A DNA stretch of 64,000 bases from Kosakonia oryzae (GTDB lineage Bacteria > Pseudomonadota > Gammaproteobacteria > Enterobacterales > Enterobacteriaceae), in NCBI RefSeq assembly GCF_001658025.2, contig NZ_CP014007.2, forward strand, positions 1,984,001 through 2,048,000. The letters are read 5' to 3'. The translations under genes and the position numbers were made by a program. The notes beneath the pieces are model-generated. The model ran no database searches, was not told the origin of the DNA, and saw only the letters and a list, made by a program, of their open reading frames with translations. Shown here in pieces: positions 27,317-36,448 of the stretch; the stretch's first letter is position 1, and every line of letters starts with the position of its first letter.

Positions 27317-27343
27317 TTATCGGCAGCAGGTGGTGAATCTTTA
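27317..27343 (-). promoter_or_regulatory. FliA (sigma-28) promoter of yjfB
   Basis: On the minus strand the sequence is TAAA, exactly 15 bases, GCCGATAA, a full match to the enterobacterial flagellar late-promoter consensus, 64 bases upstream of the yjfB ATG. Confidence 0.88.
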
Positions 27344-27676
27344 GGCGGTGCGTGGATCACGCAGAGCCGGATGCTCCTTTTTCTCCTGAGCGGCAGGGGA
27401 AGAGCCTGAAAAATCGCATTTTTATAAACAGACGTGAGTCGTCCGATTCCCCGGGCTTTTGCGTTGATGCAGGAAATCTGGATGACTATTTTTTGGGTGC
27501 AGACCGTAATGAAACAGAGACAACTGGCAGAACGTTTGGCGTTCATCCCTGCTGTGATGTGTTCCGCTACGGCGCAGCATCTTTCCGGCTGTGCAGAAGA
27601 TGCTGTCTGGCTGCATGGCGCGTATTCAGCGCCGTGCAGCCAGGTTTTCTTTGCACAAAAAATAAGGAAACTATTT

Positions 27677-28684
27677 ATGTCTGATATTCCCGAAGTAAGT
27701 ACTTTTCGTAGTGGTAGACGATATGTCAGGGATGGTGTTGTGTACGGCAAAATCGTGGTTACTAAAGATGTGGTCGAGAAACTCAAAAACGTCATCGCAA
27801 ATCCAAGATTTGATGTGTACATGGACAGTACAGAAGCAGGTAAGGCAAATCTTTTAGTCTCTACTAATATGTCTTTGCGGCAAAGAGAATCTGATGTTTC
27901 CGATCGTCGAACGCCAGCAGTACGAAACAAGATGCGGTCCGTTATTCGCTCCAAGAAGTATTACTTAAAATTTATACGGCAAGCGCCAGCGAAGCTGGAC
28001 GCCACAGGAAAGAATACTTTCCCGGCAGCCGCGATCGTCCAGGGCGTTAATAACCTGCTGAGCACATTGCAAACTGATCATATCGATGTCGTGTTTTTTC
28101 CCTGGCCGACCAGCGAGACGCTCGTTGACGAAACGCTGGGGGCGTATGATTCCTTACAGAAAGAGGGCAAAATTCTTGCGCTTGGCGGTATGGATCTCAG
28201 CGCGGCTGAATTAACAAATATCCTCAGCGTCGCAGATGCAAAAGGGCTGCCTGGCTACCAGGTGCTGGCCGTCAATTATAACCTTTTCGACCGTTCCGTT
28301 TACGAAGGCGCCCTGCAGGATCTGGTGGTGAAAGAAAATATCGCCGCATTGCCTTATACCAGCCTGGCTGATGGGTTTCTGACCGGGAAATATCGAACCC
28401 TTAACGACCTTATTGATAACCCGCTCTCCGCTGAGATTGCCAACTATTTTACCCCGCGCGGCTTTGCCATCCTGGATGCGCAGGCAGCCATCGCGGCAAA
28501 ATATGGTGTTCCTGCGGCTGCGGTGGCGCTGTCGTGGTTAATGAATCAGCCCGGCGTGGCGACACCAGTATTTGGGCCATTTGCGGTTGCCGATGCAGAG
28601 GAAGCAGATCAAGTTGCGACGGCTGCCGTCGAGATGAGACTCAGTGCGGAAGATATCGCGCTGCTGACGAACGCTGGACAGTAA
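27677..28684 (+). CDS. Chimeric protein: unique N-terminus plus truncated aldo-keto-reductase-like domain (A)
   Basis: A 335-residue protein. Residues about 1-97 (MSDIPEVSTFRSGRRYVRDG and on) are unrecognised, while about 98-335 follow the second half of an aldo-keto reductase barrel (LQTDHIDVVF, ETLGAYDSLQKEGKILALGG, LAVNYNLFDR, AVALSWLMNQPGVATPVFGP). The N-terminal strands that carry the catalytic Asp and Tyr are absent, and the catalytic His in the usual lHwP motif is Pro (FFPWP), so normal reductase activity is unlikely. ATG 27677 has AAGGA eight bases upstream; an in-frame ATG at 27434 lies in a leader not open in copy B. Function unknown. Confidence 0.75.
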   Translation: MSDIPEVSTFRSGRRYVRDGVVYGKIVVTKDVVEKLKNVIANPRFDVYMDSTEAGKANLLVSTNMSLRQRESDVSDRRTPAVRNKMRSVIRSKKYYLKFIRQAPAKLDATGKNTFPAAAIVQGVNNLLSTLQTDHIDVVFFPWPTSETLVDETLGAYDSLQKEGKILALGGMDLSAAELTNILSVADAKGLPGYQVLAVNYNLFDRSVYEGALQDLVVKENIAALPYTSLADGFLTGKYRTLNDLIDNPLSAEIANYFTPRGFAILDAQAAIAAKYGVPAAAVALSWLMNQPGVATPVFGPFAVADAEEADQVATAAVEMRLSAEDIALLTNAGQ

Positions 28685-28750
28685 GGTCACGTTGCTTCGA
28701 ATAAATGTGTAATGAAGTCCCCAGGCAGATTAATGCCGTAATGAAAAGCA

Positions 28751-28778
28751 AAAAGCCCGCGATATATGCGGGCTTTTT
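28751..28778 (+). terminator. Terminator after chimeric gene A
   Basis: The stem AAAAGCCCGC/GCGGGCTTTT with a short AT loop and T-run lies 66 bases past the stop. Confidence 0.8.
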
Positions 28779-29236
28779 AGCATCAGCACAGTTAAAATAA
28801 ATCGTCTGTTCTTCCGGTAGCAACATTATTTATTTGAAAACCTGAGATCAATATTTTTCACTCATTAATCGGTTGATTCTAAAAAAGATTGGCTTGATTG
28901 TGCCGTGCCGGCTCTCAGCAGAAAATATAAAGCAATAAAATATCCCTTTTTGAAGAACATGCGCTCAATAAGCGAATAGAGAACTTTCCGTGATGTCTCC
29001 AGTCATATATTTCGTTATCCTGGGATAGTGTTTTCGCAACGGGCGCCCTGAACGAAACAACAATCCCCCTGTGCGCTCATGGTCACCACACTCGCGCGCC
29101 GACTCCATTCGCGCAGGCGAAGAGGGGGAAACAGAGAATGTTATGCCTCGACCTGCTGGCAGCTGACCGCCAGGCTGCCACAAGACGATATTTTGCCGTT
29201 AACTCGTTTTCTCTGGGTATGCCAGAAGGAGTAATG
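28779..29236. other. Intergenic region before gpgP
   Basis: About 460 bases without a convincing gene. A short frame beginning at 29138 in the gpgP frame has no ribosome binding site. The region should hold the promoter of the gpgP-gpgS operon. No operator was identified. Confidence 0.45.
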
Positions 29237-30061
29237 ATGCTCTCTCTTGATTCTTCCTTGCTGATTGTAAGCGACCTTGATGGTTCATTACTGGATCATC
29301 ACGACTACAACTGGAATGCTGCCCGCCCGTGGCTTGCACGCCTGAAACAATTTCGCATCCCGGTCATCATCTGTTCCAGCAAAACCGCAGCGGAAATCGT
29401 TCCGCTACAGGAACAGCTCGGTATTGCGGGTTCGCCATTTATTGCTGAAAACGGTGCGCGCATTGTGATGGCGGGGGAGGCGACAGGAACCGGCGCTCCC
29501 GCTGCGGCGTACCGTGCGCTATGCCGGAGTCTGCAAGCGCTCAGGAGCCGGTTCTGTTTTACCGGTTTTCATGAGCTAAGCGATGCGGATGTCGCTGACG
29601 CTACAGGCCTGACGCTGGCGGAGGCACACCTGAGCCGTCTGCGCGATGCGTCGGAAGTATTGCTCTGGCGAGATGATGAACAACGGCTCGAGGATTTCCG
29701 CATTGCGCTGGCAAGGCATGGGCTTGCCTTAACCCGCGGTGGACGTTTCTGGCATGTCATGCCCGAAGGTTGTGACAAAGGCCATGCACTGATCTGGTTG
29801 CAGCAACAGCTTGAACAGCAGGAGGGCAAACCACGGATCACGATGGGTTTAGGCGATGGCCCGAACGATATACCCATGCTGACGCGCGTCGATTATGCGG
29901 TAGTGATTAAGGGAGCAGGCACAAAACCTGTGGTGTTGCCGCGTGCTGACGAAGAACACGTTTATTACACCACCCTTGCTGGCCCGGAAGGTTGGCGTGA
30001 GGGGCTGGATTATTTTTTATTAAACCCTGCAATGGGTGCCAGAGCGGAGGATAAACAATGA
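29237..30061 (+). CDS. Mannosyl/glucosyl-3-phosphoglycerate phosphatase (MpgP/YedP family)
   Basis: A 274-residue HAD-superfamily phosphatase. It has motif I SDLDGSLLDHH (nucleophile Asp), motif II CSSKTAAE, a cap region and motif IV GLGDGPNDIPML. ATG 29237 has AGAAGGA at a spacing of six. It overlaps the synthase gene by four bases (ATGA). With that partner it should dephosphorylate glucosyl-3-phosphoglycerate to glucosylglycerate, a compatible solute made under salt stress or nitrogen limitation in other bacteria. Confidence 0.85.
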   Translation: MLSLDSSLLIVSDLDGSLLDHHDYNWNAARPWLARLKQFRIPVIICSSKTAAEIVPLQEQLGIAGSPFIAENGARIVMAGEATGTGAPAAAYRALCRSLQALRSRFCFTGFHELSDADVADATGLTLAEAHLSRLRDASEVLLWRDDEQRLEDFRIALARHGLALTRGGRFWHVMPEGCDKGHALIWLQQQLEQQEGKPRITMGLGDGPNDIPMLTRVDYAVVIKGAGTKPVVLPRADEEHVYYTTLAGPEGWREGLDYFLLNPAMGARAEDKQ

Positions 30062-31278
30062 GTGATTTTTACCAGAATGGTGTACTGACTAACTTTCACA
30101 ATCTTACCCGCCGGAGTGTCGAATCCCTCGAAGAGGAAATGGTTCGCTTTGCCCAAAAACGAAAAATGGGGTTGATTCTGCCTGCGTTATTCTCAGAGCT
30201 GGAGGGCCCGGCTATGGATAATATCGTCAATGAGCTGGCGAAAGTCCCCTGGCTGGAAGAGATTGTGATTGGCCTTGATCGCGCCGATCGCCAGCAGTTC
30301 CTCTTTGCGCGCGAATTTTTCTCCCGGCTACCGCAGCGGCATCGTATTCTGTGGAATGACGGCCCCCGCCTTAAGAGCCTGGCTGACGAACTGGGCAAAG
30401 AAGGGCTGGCACCAGAGCAGCCAGGCAAAGGTTGCAACGTCTGGTTCTGTGCGGGTTATACGCTGGCTTCCGATCGCTCGCACTGCGTAGCATTGCATGA
30501 TTGCGACATCACCACCTACGAGCGCGGAATGCTGGCGCGCCTGCTGTATCCGCTGGCCAACCCGGCGTTTCAGTATGAGTTCTGCAAGGGGTTTTACGCC
30601 CGGGCTGAGGGCGGCAAACTGAATGGGCGCGTCGGTCGTTTGCTCGTTGGTCCGCTTTTGCGTTCACTGCAAAAAGTGTATGGCCATTCTGAATACCTGG
30701 ACTATCTCACCAGTTTTCGTTATCCGCTGTCAGGTGAGTTCGCCATGCGCACGCGTGTACTGAACGGCATCAGGATCCCCGGCGACTGGGGATTAGAGAT
30801 TGGCGTGTTATCAGAGATCTACAGGAACTACACCACGCGTCAGACTTGTCAGGTCGAAATCACCGATAATTACGATCACAAGCATCAGCCATTGGCGGAG
30901 GAAGATGGCACCGGCGGGCTAAAGCGCATGAGTAATGACATTGTGCAGTCGCTGCTGCGCAAGCTGGCAACCATGGGGGTACCCCTTACCAGTGATTCAT
31001 TTCGCGTGCTGAAAGCGACGTACTATCGCAATGCGCTGGATATGATGGAGATCTACAACCACGAAGCCATAATGAATGGCCTCAGTTTTGACCGGCATGT
31101 TGAAGAGGCGGCAGTGGAAATGTTCACCCAGGCCATCCTGGAAGCAGGGGAGGCATTTATTAAACGGCCGAACGAGAAACCCTTCATCCCCAGCTGGAAC
31201 CGTGTGCAGTCCGCTTTTCCGGATATCCTGCAACGTATCAGTCAGGCAGTGGAAGAGGATAATAGAGGGAATGTCTGA
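30058..31278 (+). CDS. gpgS: Glucosyl-3-phosphoglycerate synthase-type glycosyltransferase
   Basis: A 406-residue retaining glycosyltransferase with features of the GT81 GpgS/MpgS group: GLILPALFSELEGPAMDNIV, EEIVIGLDRAD, ALHDCDITTY (metal-binding D-x-D type), YPLSGEFAMR and GDWGLEIGVLSE. It would transfer glucose from an NDP-glucose to 3-phosphoglycerate. It is the second gene of a two-gene operon with the phosphatase. Sequence alone does not exclude mannose as donor. Confidence 0.85.
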   Translation: MSDFYQNGVLTNFHNLTRRSVESLEEEMVRFAQKRKMGLILPALFSELEGPAMDNIVNELAKVPWLEEIVIGLDRADRQQFLFAREFFSRLPQRHRILWNDGPRLKSLADELGKEGLAPEQPGKGCNVWFCAGYTLASDRSHCVALHDCDITTYERGMLARLLYPLANPAFQYEFCKGFYARAEGGKLNGRVGRLLVGPLLRSLQKVYGHSEYLDYLTSFRYPLSGEFAMRTRVLNGIRIPGDWGLEIGVLSEIYRNYTTRQTCQVEITDNYDHKHQPLAEEDGTGGLKRMSNDIVQSLLRKLATMGVPLTSDSFRVLKATYYRNALDMMEIYNHEAIMNGLSFDRHVEEAAVEMFTQAILEAGEAFIKRPNEKPFIPSWNRVQSAFPDILQRISQAVEEDNRGNV

Positions 31279-31508
31279 TCTTCCACACGCGCGATAGTCC
31301 ATCCGCTGTTGGTTGCGCCACGCCGGATGACGCTTCAGGCGCACGTATGCTGGTGACGTTACTGCACGCGCTAAAAGCCAGAGATAAGTCGGTTTTGCTG
31401 TTTAGCCAGCCTGGAAGTCTATTCTGAGCTGATGCCTGGATATTACTGATAAATGCAGACAAAAAGCCCGCTTTTAGCGAGCTTTTTGCTTTCTGCTTTC
31501 CGCTGCTG
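31279..31508. other. Converging intergenic region with terminator and possible gene scrap
   Basis: A bidirectional hairpin (AAAAAGC to GCTTTTT, 31461-31487) separates gpgS from the leftward NCS1 permease gene. Before it, one + strand frame reads MLVTLLHALKARDKSVLLFS and then stops, with no ribosome binding site. It looks like the tail of a lost gene, but no family can be assigned. Confidence 0.4.
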
Positions 31509-32852
31509 TCAGCGGCGGACGCTGGCTGAACGCCGGGGCTTGAGCAGTTTATTTTCACTTATCCGCGCCCACTGATTGAACAGCGTGTACAAACCGCAGG
31601 CTGAGACAAAGGTCACCACCGCCGAGAACGAGGCCAGTGACGCTGGCCCCTGCATCAGCACAATCCCCAGCGCCACGCTGATAAACCACGCGCCCACGCC
31701 TATCGGATTAATTGCCTCATGCTCATGGTCGTGCGGTACATTGTGGGCAATCCCGGCCAGCGCCACGCCTACCCATGCCACGACAAATACCCCCTGATAA
31801 GCCAGCGCCTGCAATAGCCAAGCGAACACATCCGCCAGCATCAGAATGTACACCACCACACCGACCACACAGGCCCAGACCAGCTTCGGTAATTTGAGGT
31901 TAAACAAGCTGTGGAAGAAGACCTGCATATTGACGGTAGCCAGGTAATAGTTGGCCGTGTTGATCCGTGTCTGTGTCACCCAGACAAAACCCAGCCCGGC
32001 AATACCCAGCAGATTTAATATCGCCACTACAACGGCGGTTTCACTGAGCGCCCCACTGTCGTGCAGACTGCTGGCGAGGTAAATTCCCGCTACGCCATTC
32101 AGGAAAAAGGTGACCAGATAAAATGGCATACCAAAGTTAAATCGTGCGTGATACTGGCTGTCTTCCTCACGGCCAAAGCGGGCGTAGTCGAAGGTGTACA
32201 TCATCAATACCCATACGCCCATGTAATAGGTGAAGCAGTTCCACCAACCCCACCGTGAAGGGTTGGCCGGGCCATACTCAAGCCAGTTTGCCTGGTAGCC
32301 GTAATGCATCACGGAAACAACGATCGTCGCCAGCAACCCCACCAGGTAAAACGGCAGCAGTACACCGTTGAATTTATCCAGCCAGTGCTGAACGCTACCG
32401 AAAATAAGCGGCACGCTGTAGATCACCACCAGTGCCGCTGCTGCCCAGTAGACCATACCCGGGAATAGGTGGTTGAGGGCGAAGGCGATCACCGAGCCTT
32501 CGAACACGGCGTAATAAATCGCCGTAGAGAAGAAGATCAGCGTCGCCAGCGATGCCCCCATCCGCCCGAACAGGCGGCGTGAGAACTGGGCGACAGACAA
32601 GCCGCTGCGAATGGCAAAACGACTGATCACGCCATTAATCAAACCATAGGAAATAACGGATAACGCCATACCGATAATGGCGTTAATCGCCCCGTAGGCC
32701 AGTGCCAAAGACGCGCCAACCACAATGTAAAACACGGCGCTGCACACCGCCCACCACGCCATGGTGAGGGAGAATTTCCCCATGCGCGCCGGCTCCGGCA
32801 GCGCTGACTGACCAACATTTTCCGCCGAGCGGGATTGTGGAGCTGAAGCCAT
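31509..32852 (-). CDS. NCS1-family permease of the pxp-like operon
   Basis: A 447-residue inner-membrane transporter with about twelve hydrophobic segments (for example FYIVVGASLALAYGAI, LVVIYSVPLIFG, FTYYMGVWVLMMYTFDYARF) of the cytosine/purine/allantoin permease family. ATG 32852 follows AGGAGG. It is the last gene of the operon, 57 bases after the pxpC-like gene, and probably imports the amide or lactam substrate. It is clearly distinct from the NCS1 permease at 396. Confidence 0.85.
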   Translation of the reverse strand: MASAPQSRSAENVGQSALPEPARMGKFSLTMAWWAVCSAVFYIVVGASLALAYGAINAIIGMALSVISYGLINGVISRFAIRSGLSVAQFSRRLFGRMGASLATLIFFSTAIYYAVFEGSVIAFALNHLFPGMVYWAAAALVVIYSVPLIFGSVQHWLDKFNGVLLPFYLVGLLATIVVSVMHYGYQANWLEYGPANPSRWGWWNCFTYYMGVWVLMMYTFDYARFGREEDSQYHARFNFGMPFYLVTFFLNGVAGIYLASSLHDSGALSETAVVVAILNLLGIAGLGFVWVTQTRINTANYYLATVNMQVFFHSLFNLKLPKLVWACVVGVVVYILMLADVFAWLLQALAYQGVFVVAWVGVALAGIAHNVPHDHEHEAINPIGVGAWFISVALGIVLMQGPASLASFSAVVTFVSACGLYTLFNQWARISENKLLKPRRSASVRR

Positions 32853-32909
32853 AGCAACCTCCTGAAACACGCAAGCAAATTGATGCCATGGGGCGAAGCC
32901 CCGGGCAGG

Positions 32910-33890
32910 TTAACGCAACACGTTCGCCAGTTGCGCCAGTCGCTGTTGAGACTGGCGGCGGGCAACCAGCGCCTCTTCCAGCGTCACAGGCATAAAGCGG
33001 ACGTGTTGATTCGGTTGTAACTGACCAAGAATGGCCAGATCGGGGCTGATAACGGTCCCCAGCGTCATATAGCCGCCGCCCGATACCGCATCGCGCAGCA
33101 GGACAATTGGCTCAAGCCCACCCGGTACCTGAACGGAACCAATGGGGTAGCAGGCATCGACAATATTGGAGGGATCGGAGCCTGCGCCAAACGGTGGCGT
33201 CCGTGGGTTAAACGCCAGCGGCTGCCCGCCTTTCAGACGGTAGCCCGTGCGGTCGGCTTCGGTACTCACATACCAGTCGTCAGCAAAGAAGGTATCGACC
33301 GCGGCATCCGTCAGTCGGTGGATATAGAGACCCGGCACCAGTCGCAGAGTGACGGATTTCTCCAGCACCGGCAGCAATACCTCAGGAACAGTGTTCCCCT
33401 CGCGGCGGAAGCGATCTGCGTTTACTGGCTGCACGTTCAACACATCACCCGCTGCCAGTCGCCGCCCCTGAAAGCCTCCCAGCGCCCCCAGCGTATAAGT
33501 CGAGCGGCTTCCCAGTATGCGCGGCACATCAAGGCCGCCAGCAATCGCCAGATAGCCACGGCTTCCCTGGCGGGCAGGGGCAAAGCGCAGATGTTGCCCG
33601 GCGCGGATATACAGCGCGCTGTGCGCAGCCGCAGGTTGATTGTCAACGATCGGCGTCATCGCCGCGCCACACACCGCGATCAGCGCATCGCTGGAAAAAT
33701 GTAACTCCGGGCCGAGCAGCGTCATCTCCAGCACCGCATCATCGGCTGCGTTACCCACCAGCAGGTTCGCCATCTGCATCGAATACGGATCCAACGCGCC
33801 GGAGGGGGGAATGCCCAGGTGGTAATAGCCTTCCCGCCCTGCATCCTGAACCGTGGTGGCAAGGCCAGGCTTAATCACATTGATGGTCAT
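32910..33890 (-). CDS. pxpC: PxpC/KipA-type biotin-dependent carboxyltransferase subunit
   Basis: A 326-residue protein of the KipA/AHS2 family (GLATTVQDAGREGYYHLGIP, PSGALDPYSMQMANLLVGN, SRGYLAIAGGLDVP, LGALGGFQGR). It overlaps the pxpB-like gene by 20 bases. In E. coli PxpC works with PxpA and PxpB as 5-oxoprolinase, and the same fold forms half of the carboxyltransferase in urea carboxylases. The biotin carboxylase and carrier genes in this operon favour an ATP- and biotin-dependent variant. Confidence 0.87.
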   Translation of the reverse strand: MTINVIKPGLATTVQDAGREGYYHLGIPPSGALDPYSMQMANLLVGNAADDAVLEMTLLGPELHFSSDALIAVCGAAMTPIVDNQPAAAHSALYIRAGQHLRFAPARQGSRGYLAIAGGLDVPRILGSRSTYTLGALGGFQGRRLAAGDVLNVQPVNADRFRREGNTVPEVLLPVLEKSVTLRLVPGLYIHRLTDAAVDTFFADDWYVSTEADRTGYRLKGGQPLAFNPRTPPFGAGSDPSNIVDACYPIGSVQVPGGLEPIVLLRDAVSGGGYMTLGTVISPDLAILGQLQPNQHVRFMPVTLEEALVARRQSQQRLAQLANVLR

Positions 33891-34761
33891 ACAACCCCCT
33901 TTTCAACATCTGAGGATAGCCCTGCGGATCGGCGACAAAGTCTGCAAGCACAAATGTCACATCGCGAATGCGCGGGGAAAATATGCCTTTTTTTACCTGT
34001 TCGCTGATGTCGTCATAAGTCTGATGATCGATGGCGCGGAACTGCACAATGTCGCCCGCTTTGAAGAACACCATTTCGCTTTGCAGATACGGCAGACGTT
34101 GCGCCGGGTCATAGATCGGCATTGGCGTGATGCCAAAGAGCTGGTAACCGCCAGCGCCACGCACCGAGTAGATACAGCCGAAGCAGCCGCCATGACCGAG
34201 GGATAACCCGGGCGTATCAGTGCGCGGGCGCAGGTATTTCGGTACCTGAAGCTGTTTGTCATGCCCGACCATCTGATACATAAACGGCAACCCAGCGACA
34301 AAACCCACCATCGACACGAACCACGGTGTACCGCTGTGGGCGGCAATAAAGTCGTCTTTATCCGCATAACCATTGATGTGTGCGGCATAGTCGAGGTCGC
34401 TGCCTTCCGGTGCCTGATGGCGATCGCGAAAACGCATTAACGTCTCGTGTGTCCACGGATCGTTGTACAGCACCGGCACCTCAATAATGCGTGTCGCCAG
34501 CGTTGCGTCGGCTTCGCTATCGGCTTCCAGCGCCTGCAACTTGTCAAGCAGCGTTTGCGGTGCCAGCACGTCCGGGTTAAAGCGTACCTGGAAAGAGGCG
34601 TTCGCCAGGCAAATATCCAGCACACCGGGGAGCTGGCATGCCTCCAGTGCTCGCGTCAGCGTCAGGCCGTGGAAAAAAGCATTTAACGACATTGACTGGT
34701 CAATTTCGGCAAAAAGATGCTCATCTCCGCCAAAGGAGTAGCGAATCGGATTATTGGCCAT
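33871..34761 (-). CDS. pxpB: PxpB/KipI-type subunit
   Basis: A 296-residue KipI/AHS1-family protein (IRYSFGGDEHLFAEIDQSMS, then VPVLYNDP, GSDLDYAAHINGY, PGLSLGHGGCFGCIYSVRGA). ATG 34761 lies inside the end of the biotin carboxylase gene (11-base overlap), indicating coupling; a longer frame upstream is a shadow of that gene. It would pair with PxpC to form the transferase or hydrolase core. Confidence 0.87.
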   Translation of the reverse strand: MANNPIRYSFGGDEHLFAEIDQSMSLNAFFHGLTLTRALEACQLPGVLDICLANASFQVRFNPDVLAPQTLLDKLQALEADSEADATLATRIIEVPVLYNDPWTHETLMRFRDRHQAPEGSDLDYAAHINGYADKDDFIAAHSGTPWFVSMVGFVAGLPFMYQMVGHDKQLQVPKYLRPRTDTPGLSLGHGGCFGCIYSVRGAGGYQLFGITPMPIYDPAQRLPYLQSEMVFFKAGDIVQFRAIDHQTYDDISEQVKKGIFSPRIRDVTFVLADFVADPQGYPQMLKRGLYDHQCD

Positions 34762-36151
34762 AGCGACGGCTCTCCTGTAGCGGGGGCGTTGCTGCGCTGT
34801 CGCGCTCCGCCAGCCACTGCTCGAGGGTGGTGGTGGTAAATTCTCCCGCCTGCAACTGTGGGTGTTGCAGCAGCCATTGATGCAGCGGGGCGGTGGTTTT
34901 GATGCCACGCAGTTCCAGCCCGCCGAGTGCCTGGCGGGCGCGGGCCAGCGCGTCGGCACGATCGGTGCCCCAGGCAATCACCTTCGCCAGCAAGGAGTCA
35001 TACCACGGGGGAATGCTGTAACCGCTGAAGACATGGCTATCGACACGGATCCCTTCTCCACCCGGCCACACCACCGCCTCTATCCGGCCAGGGCAAGGGA
35101 AGAAGTTCTTGTCGGGGTCTTCGGCGTTAATGCGCATTTCGCAAGCGCTGCCGCTCAGCTGCACATCCGACTGCGCCAACGTTAGCGGTTCACCGTTGGC
35201 GATGCGTAACATCCACTGCACCAGATCGATGCCCGTTACCATCTCGGTTACCGGGTGTTCCACCTGAATACGGGTATTCATTTCAATGAACCAGAACTCG
35301 CCGCGCGTTTCATCAAACAGGTATTCCAGCGTGCCTGCCCCGCGGTAGCGTAGGTGCCGCGCCAGTTGCACTGCGCTGTCGCAGAGCGCGGCCCGCTGGG
35401 CAGGACTCAGGGCAGGCGAGGGCGCTTCCTCAAAGATTTTCTGCCGACGGCGCTGTAACGAGCACTCGCGGTCGAACAGGTGGATCACCCGCTCGCCATC
35501 GCCGAGGATCTGCACTTCAACATGGCGGGCGCGGGCTATAAAACGTTCAAGGTAGACGGCGCTGGAGCCAAAAGCGGCTTTCGATTCGCTCTGGGCCACG
35601 GGGAATTCCCGCGCCAGCGCCTCATCATTTTCTACCACGCGGATACCACGACCGCCGCCGCCGGCTGCAGCTTTAATCAGGCAGGGATAACCGATCTGGC
35701 TGGCGCGAACTTGCGCTGCCTGCACCGTTTCCAGCACCCGGGAGCCGGGAACGACCGGCACACCGGCTTCTGCTGCTGTGCGACGGGCTGCAGCTTTATC
35801 GCCCATCACGCGAATGGTTTGCGCGTCGGGGCCGACGAAAATATACCCGGCCTGTTCAACCCGCTCGGCGAATTGGGCATTTTCCGACAGAAAACCGTAG
35901 CCAGGGTGGATCGCATTTGCACCGGTTTGCGCGGCGGCATCCAGTAAGGCATTAATGTTGAGATAACTGCGCGCGGCTGGTGCCGGGCCGATAATGCACA
36001 CCTCATCGGCCAGTTTTGCCGCGAGGCTTTCACTGTCCGCCTCGCTGCATGCCGCCACCGTTGGGATCCCCAGTGTTTGCGCAGCACGAATAATACGCAC
36101 CGCTATTTCCCCACGGTTGGCGACCAATAATTTTTTTATTTTCCCCGTCAT
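34751..36151 (-). CDS. Biotin carboxylase subunit (AccC-like)
   Basis: A 466-residue ATP-grasp biotin carboxylase with KLLVANRGEIAVRIIRAAQ, IHPGYGFLSENAQFAE, the glycine-rich AAAGGGGRGIRVV, QRRRQKIFEEAPSP and IEMNTRIQVEHPVTEM. It charges biotin with bicarbonate using ATP. It lies in the pxp-like operon and is not the housekeeping accBC locus, since the carrier is a short stand-alone domain and the partners are PxpA, PxpB and PxpC. Confidence 0.9.
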   Translation of the reverse strand: MTGKIKKLLVANRGEIAVRIIRAAQTLGIPTVAACSEADSESLAAKLADEVCIIGPAPAARSYLNINALLDAAAQTGANAIHPGYGFLSENAQFAERVEQAGYIFVGPDAQTIRVMGDKAAARRTAAEAGVPVVPGSRVLETVQAAQVRASQIGYPCLIKAAAGGGGRGIRVVENDEALAREFPVAQSESKAAFGSSAVYLERFIARARHVEVQILGDGERVIHLFDRECSLQRRRQKIFEEAPSPALSPAQRAALCDSAVQLARHLRYRGAGTLEYLFDETRGEFWFIEMNTRIQVEHPVTEMVTGIDLVQWMLRIANGEPLTLAQSDVQLSGSACEMRINAEDPDKNFFPCPGRIEAVVWPGGEGIRVDSHVFSGYSIPPWYDSLLAKVIAWGTDRADALARARQALGGLELRGIKTTAPLHQWLLQHPQLQAGEFTTTTLEQWLAERDSAATPPLQESRRYGQ

Positions 36152-36167
36152 AAATCCTCCGCAGTGA

Positions 36168-36419
36168 TTATTCGTTATCGGTTTTTATTATGGCGATCAC
36201 CTGTCCGGGTTCGACGGCATCACCATTTTGTATGGTGATGGCGCTTATTATGCCGCGAGTTTCGGCGAATATTTCACTGAACTGCTTCATCACTTCAATT
36301 AAACCAATAATGGTATCGGGTTCGACTTTATCGCCATCCTTAACAAAAGGTGCAGCCTCCGGTGAGGGTTGCCGATAAAAAATACCCGGCAATGGCGAAA
36401 TAATTTCAACATCAGACAT
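36168..36419 (-). CDS. Short biotin carboxyl carrier protein
   Basis: An 83-residue single biotinyl domain. The acceptor Lys45 lies in IEVMKQFSE, close to the usual E-A-M-K-M, with the second residue after Lys changed. PLPGIFYRQPSPEAAPFV and GDAVEPGQVIAIIKTDN frame the hammerhead fold. It lacks the long N-terminal region of AccB. It would shuttle carboxybiotin between the biotin carboxylase and PxpBC. Confidence 0.88.
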   Translation of the reverse strand: MSDVEIISPLPGIFYRQPSPEAAPFVKDGDKVEPDTIIGLIEVMKQFSEIFAETRGIISAITIQNGDAVEPGQVIAIIKTDNE

Positions 36420-36448
36420 CGTATTTCTCTCCAGATAAGCGGGAATGA

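Larger units (their letters stand above)
27093..28757 (+). repeat. Diverged duplication, copy A
   Basis: This segment corresponds to 38432-39959. Shared parts are the yjfB 3' end, about 330 bases of leader before the chimeric gene, its 3' two thirds and the sequence up to the terminator. The last 410 coding bases differ at a single position, whereas the first 300 coding bases do not align well. Confidence 0.9.

Noticed and set aside
27425..27450. FliA-like TAAA...CCGAT before chimeric gene A
   Set aside because: The spacing is 13 bases against the required 15 and the -10 is incomplete. Copy B has further changes there.
27434..27676. In-frame N-terminal extension of chimeric protein A
   Set aside because: The matching leader in copy B is not open in that frame, and the AAGGA site belongs to the downstream ATG in both copies.
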